Below, one piece after another: positions 20,269 to 22,681 of a stretch of DNA of 22,681 bases. The stretch covers positions 1 to 22,681 of IMG/VR virus record IMGVR_UViG_3300046532_003672; one strand, given 5' to 3'. The DNA comes from a virus. The first letter of the stretch is position 1; every line of letters begins with the position of its first letter. Below the pieces are notes generated by a model. It was not told the DNA's origin. It made no database searches and was given only the letters and a program-made list of their open reading frames with translations. Made by a program: the position numbers and the translations under genes.

Positions 20269-20712
20269 TTATTCCTTGTCGTCGTCTTTTTCTTCTCTGA
20301 CTTCGTCTTCTTTTTCTTTACTTGCCTCAGAAACCATATCAGAATATTTTCTTAATAGTGTTTGGGCTGACTGATCCGGACTTGGCTGCCATTGACCTTC
20401 TTTAGATTCATCAACTTCATCTTTAGATTCGTCATCTTCTTTTGCTTCATCGACAACTTCTTCGTCTTTAGATTCATCAACTTCATCTTTAGATTCGTCT
20501 TCGTCATTAGACTCGTCAACTTCTTTACCTTTTTTAGCATCAATATGTGCTTGTAATGCCGGAGGCAAGGTGCCTTCTTCGACTTGTTCTTCGGATTCGT
20601 CGACTTCTTTGGCTTCGTCAACTTCTACTTCTTCTGCTTCTTGCACGGTATTTTGTGCATCAAGCATATCAGCATATTTGCGAAGTACAGTAACTGAATT
20701 GCTATAATCCAT
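20269..20712 (-). CDS. Very acidic repeat protein, possible prohead core (gp67/68-like) component
   Basis: A 147-aa protein. It begins with a helical tag VTVLRKYADMLDAQ (8-21), then a long Glu/Asp-rich region of repeated DESKDEVDESKD units (about 23-105), then a second tag TLLRKYSDMVSEAS near 118-131, and an acidic end. T4 prohead-core protein gp67 is similarly small and acidic, and MVSE/A is a plausible prohead-protease site, but this is resemblance of composition, not homology. It follows the GATAAATA late promoter at 20750-20757 and heads the block between gp16 and gp17. The coding repeats are nearly identical at the DNA level. Confidence 0.6.
   Translation of the reverse strand: MDYSNSVTVLRKYADMLDAQNTVQEAEEVEVDEAKEVDESEEQVEEGTLPPALQAHIDAKKGKEVDESNDEDESKDEVDESKDEEVVDEAKEDDESKDEVDESKEGQWQPSPDQSAQTLLRKYSDMVSEASKEKEDEVREEKDDDKE
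20399..20433. repeat. 35-bp direct repeat, copy 1, in the acidic gene
   Basis: The 35 bases at 20399-20433 recur exactly at 20465-20499, 66 bases apart, in the same frame (DESKDEVDESKD). Such DNA-level identity suggests recent duplication or slippage, giving length variation among relatives. Confidence 0.85.
20465..20499. repeat. 35-bp direct repeat, copy 2, in the acidic gene
   Basis: This is the exact second copy of the unit at 20399-20433. The spacing is a multiple of three, so loss or gain of a unit would keep the reading frame. Confidence 0.85.
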
Positions 20713-20748
20713 AGTATTTGTCCTATTTACTTTATGAGTGTGTTTTAT

Positions 20749-21333
20749 TTATTTATCATTATTTTGTGATAAGGCACTTAACATTGAGTTCCTATCAGAA
20801 ACAATAAAATCACTTGATTCTATTACTTTTGGTTCCTTGTGTGTATTTTGATCAAGGCGCATTTTTTTAAGTTGTAATTCAATAGATTTCAATTTTCTAT
20901 CTGCTTTAGCATTTTTAGCATCTATAGCATTTTTTAACATATCTTTTGCCGCGGAAAAAACATGTCCTGCATTCCTATCTTCTACATTAAAACCTAAATC
21001 CATTAAGTCTTCAAACGCTTTTTCTGCTTTATCGGCATACCTATCCATATCTGGATCGGTGGTTTGTGTATCATGTACCAACGGCAATGCAGTATTAATG
21101 CGATCGCCCATATCAACTGCTGTACTAATGCTAGTTGTTGCTACAGGTATATCTTCCTTAGGTAACTTAGACGAATCAATTATTGGAGCTGACATTGGCA
21201 TTTTAGTTGCTACTGGTATCTCTTTTTCGGGTTCTAGAGTAGGTTTATCTTCTTTTAGTTTTCTTGTCTTATAGAACTTTTCTGCTTCTACAGGATCAGC
21301 TAAATCAAACAAATCTTCTAATTTTTTAGTCAT
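20749..21333 (-). CDS. 16: Terminase small subunit (gp16)
   Basis: A 194-aa protein (T4 gp16 164 aa). The N-terminus is a helical arm (MTKKLEDLFDLADPVEAEKF), then a Pro/Lys-rich linker. The core (about 103-165) carries DKAEKAFEDLMDLGFNVED, HVFSAAKDMLKNAIDAKNAK and KLKSIELQLKKMRLDQ, the coiled helices that form the gp16 ring and the best-recognised part of the family. gp16 recognises phage DNA for packaging and stimulates the gp17 ATPase. The ATG overlaps the gp4 stop (ATGA). Its own stop lies inside a late promoter (20750-20757). Unlike T4, three genes separate it from gp17. Confidence 0.9.
   Translation of the reverse strand: MTKKLEDLFDLADPVEAEKFYKTRKLKEDKPTLEPEKEIPVATKMPMSAPIIDSSKLPKEDIPVATTSISTAVDMGDRINTALPLVHDTQTTDPDMDRYADKAEKAFEDLMDLGFNVEDRNAGHVFSAAKDMLKNAIDAKNAKADRKLKSIELQLKKMRLDQNTHKEPKVIESSDFIVSDRNSMLSALSQNNDK
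20750..20757 (-). promoter_or_regulatory. Late promoter GATAAATA for the acidic gene and packaging block
   Basis: The minus strand reads GATAAATA, containing the TAA stop of gp16. The predicted start near 20744 gives a leader of about 32 bases before the ATG at 20712, with AGGACAAATACT just before it. Confidence 0.65.
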
Positions 21334-21776
21334 CTCTTTCGCTTCCCATAGTTATTAAATATTTCTTTTTCAGTTACAACACGAAACGTAATTCCTTTAC
21401 GTTTACACCATTCATTAGCGGCTGTCCACTTAGCGGCATTTAATGCAACCGATGCTTGATCTTTCTTTGATTTTGCTTCAGTAATACTAGATTGAGTGCT
21501 TGGCTTTATTTCTACCATTTCCATTTTCTTTTGGCCTTTTTTATTTTGATATACAATAAGAAAATCAGGTACATAATTTGTGTGTTTGCCTGTAAATGGA
21601 TTTCTATACGGAATAGAATGTCCTTCACTTGCCCATCCAATTACACCAGGATGATCGTCACACATTCGCATAAAAACAAGTTCCCAGCTACTTCGGTATC
21701 TTGGAGTATGTTTACCAAAATACTTTCCTGGATTTTTACATGTAAACGATCCTTGGTGGTATCTTGTGCTTCGCAT
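21330..21776 (-). CDS. 4: Head completion protein gp4
   Basis: The ATG at 21776 is preferred to an upstream in-frame TTG (21779). The 148-aa product starts MRSTRYHQGSFTCKNPGKY, with TPRYRSSWELVFMRMCDDHP, GWASEGHSIPYRNP and VPDFLIVYQNKKGQKKMEMVEIKPS, a TnsA/PD-(D/E)xK-like nuclease core (E in SSWE, D in VPDF, E-I-K in VEIKP). This is the known shape of marine T4-like gp4, required to complete filled heads before tail joining. It follows the gp19-like gene after 3 bases and is coupled to gp16 through an ATGA overlap. Confidence 0.9.
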   Translation of the reverse strand: MRSTRYHQGSFTCKNPGKYFGKHTPRYRSSWELVFMRMCDDHPGVIGWASEGHSIPYRNPFTGKHTNYVPDFLIVYQNKKGQKKMEMVEIKPSTQSSITEAKSKKDQASVALNAAKWTAANEWCKRKGITFRVVTEKEIFNNYGKRKR

Positions 21777-21779
21777 CAA

Positions 21780-22469
21780 TTACAATCCAAATATATCAGT
21801 GAATACGTTTATGCCATCATCTGGACCACCGTCGTCGTTGTCTCTTGTTTTGTACATTACATTTTCAAAGACTACACTCATTGTCCAAGTAACTGGTTGT
21901 GATTCTGTGTATGTCAAAGTATCATGCATGATACTGTTTATTACAGGATTATATAAAATAATAGGATCTAGCGGTTCGTTATTCATATTATCATCCCATC
22001 CTCTATAAACTATAATTTGCTTAAAAAAGTTTTTATCTTGTGAGGCTTCCGGAGGACTATAACCAAAATGACCTTGTTGGTCGTCCAAGTGAGTATCATT
22101 AGTTAATAATGTCGAATCGGCATTAGTTCTATCATTGTAATAATAGAAAAAGTATTTTTGATAAAATGTTTGAAAACTTTTATCAACTGTATCATAAAAT
22201 ATTAAATTTATCGGCGCATAATTAAAGCCAGTTTGTACTACTCGTTTTCTATTATATTGATTTACTATTTGGGTTTCAAAATCAACACGAGGTAGTTCTA
22301 CTGATACTGCTAATGGGAATGACCCCATACTTAATTCCGAGCCTGAACCTGACGAATTAGCAATAAACTTAACGAAGAATTTGAACTTTTGTCTGGGCAC
22401 CGCGTCTAGAGCGTCGCTAGGTGAACCCATAGTTCTAAAAAATTTTTCAGCTCGGTTATATAAGGCCAT
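21780..22469 (-). CDS. Second tail tube (gp19)-family protein
   Basis: A 229-aa product. It begins MALYNRAEKFFRTMGSPSDA and carries the phage tube-protein pattern PRVDFETQIVNQYNRKRVVQ, then FNYAPINLIFYDTVDKSF and YQKYFFYYYNDR. These match the beta-hairpin and helix of the T4 gp19 / Hcp-like tube fold. T4 has one gp19 (163 aa); this longer paralogue has an insert (about 110-160) and an acidic tail (DNDDGGPDDGINVF). It lies 2 bases after the gp19 stop in the same operon. It could form a specialised ring at the tube end or replace a tail-terminator protein. The fold call is from memory and fairly strong; the position in the tail is inference. Confidence 0.75.
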   Translation of the reverse strand: MALYNRAEKFFRTMGSPSDALDAVPRQKFKFFVKFIANSSGSGSELSMGSFPLAVSVELPRVDFETQIVNQYNRKRVVQTGFNYAPINLIFYDTVDKSFQTFYQKYFFYYYNDRTNADSTLLTNDTHLDDQQGHFGYSPPEASQDKNFFKQIIVYRGWDDNMNNEPLDPIILYNPVINSIMHDTLTYTESQPVTWTMSVVFENVMYKTRDNDDGGPDDGINVFTDIFGL

Positions 22470-22471
22470 AA

Positions 22472-22681
22472 TTAATTACTGGTTGTAGCACCAATATTAA
22501 GTCTAGATGGCGCTCTACTTAATAGTGCAACACCGTTCGCACCTGTTTGTTCAGCATTATCATATCTGATTGACAGAGTTACTGTCTGTACTTCCGTACC
22601 ACTTGCGTAATTACTTTCGCTATATTGAACTTGTTGCAAGAAACATCCACTCATATTCCATGAATCTAAAATGCTATCTTC
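22472..22681 (-). CDS. 19: Tail tube protein gp19, C-terminal part (cut by right edge)
   Basis: The frame is open to the window edge. The visible 69 residues include EDSILDSWNMSGCFLQQVQY, followed by VTLSIRYDNAEQTG, the characteristic last strands of T4-family tube proteins (W-x-L/M-x-G-C-F-L, then T-L-x-I-R-x-D-N). The start lies outside. An internal Met at 22654 is not the start because the homologous segment continues upstream of it. The next gene follows after 2 bases, so it is co-transcribed. Confidence 0.85.
   Translation of the reverse strand, partial: EDSILDSWNMSGCFLQQVQYSESNYASGTEVQTVTLSIRYDNAEQTGANGVALLSRAPSRLNIGATTSN

Noticed and set aside
20352-20621. 89-codon Lys/Thr-rich frame in the acidic gene
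   Set aside because: It is an out-of-frame reading of the GAT/GAA repeats; composition is an artefact.
1-22681. tRNA, CRISPR array, transposase or integrase
   Set aside because: No cloverleaf with a T-arm, no regular repeat-spacer array, and no recombinase motif was seen by eye; a tRNAscan run would settle small RNAs.

Overview
This window looks like part of a T4-like (Straboviridae/Kyanoviridae-type) myovirus genome from an AT-rich marine host. The evidence is a set of T4 core proteins: the gp41 helicase, gp61 primase, UvsW, UvsY, UvsX, gp32 ssDNA-binding protein, gp17 and gp16 terminase, gp4 head-completion protein and gp19 tail tube. Base composition is very AT-rich, start/stop overlaps are tight, TATAAATA-type late promoters recur, and there are marine-phage accessory genes (a phytanoyl-CoA-dioxygenase-like enzyme, a radical SAM protein and an MGRP-start probable virion protein). 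A SAR11 or similar low-GC alphaproteobacterial host is an inference from composition and gene style, not something the sequence proves. No tRNA, integrase, IS element or CRISPR array was seen.

Nearly everything is on the minus strand, so transcription runs from high to low coordinates. Block A (22681-14918) is virion and packaging: tail tube gp19 (cut by the window edge), a second gp19-family protein, gp4, gp16, three non-core proteins with short recurring helix tags, gp17, and two more tagged proteins. Block B (14922-8601) is recombination and repair: gp32, UvsX, an 83-aa acidic protein, UvsY, a 59-aa protein coupled to uvsY, an AAA+ ATPase, UvsW and a 166-aa unknown. Block C (8141-5760) is a replication-flavoured operon: a possible gp62-like clamp-loader small subunit, a zinc-finger protein, a miniature homologue of the bacterial DNA polymerase III alpha palm/fingers, and a 2OG-Fe(II) dioxygenase. 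Block D (5401-2253) couples an unknown beta-rich protein with primase and helicase. Block E (2033-1) has two small unknowns, a polymerase-beta-type nucleotidyltransferase and a truncated radical SAM gene.

Three single plus-strand genes (2033-2260, 5399-5767, 8196-8594) are islands in this minus-strand genome. Each has a T4-type late promoter immediately upstream, and at each island the promoter region is intertwined with a minus-strand start. At 2020-2033 the two late promoters form one perfect palindrome. At 5358-5401 two late promoters face each other. At 8104-8141 a plus-strand late promoter overlaps a minus-strand sigma70-type promoter.

Regulation appears two-tiered. Sigma70-like early promoters precede the gp62-like operon, the AAA+ gene and gp32. 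NATAAATA late promoters precede gp32 (a second, outer one), the 83-aa/uvsY pair, the 464-aa gene and the acidic gene at 20269-20712. Three of the late promoters contain the stop codon of the gene upstream. The AAA+ and gp32 leaders share a repeated GGCAAACA element beside the ribosome binding site, suggesting common post-transcriptional control.
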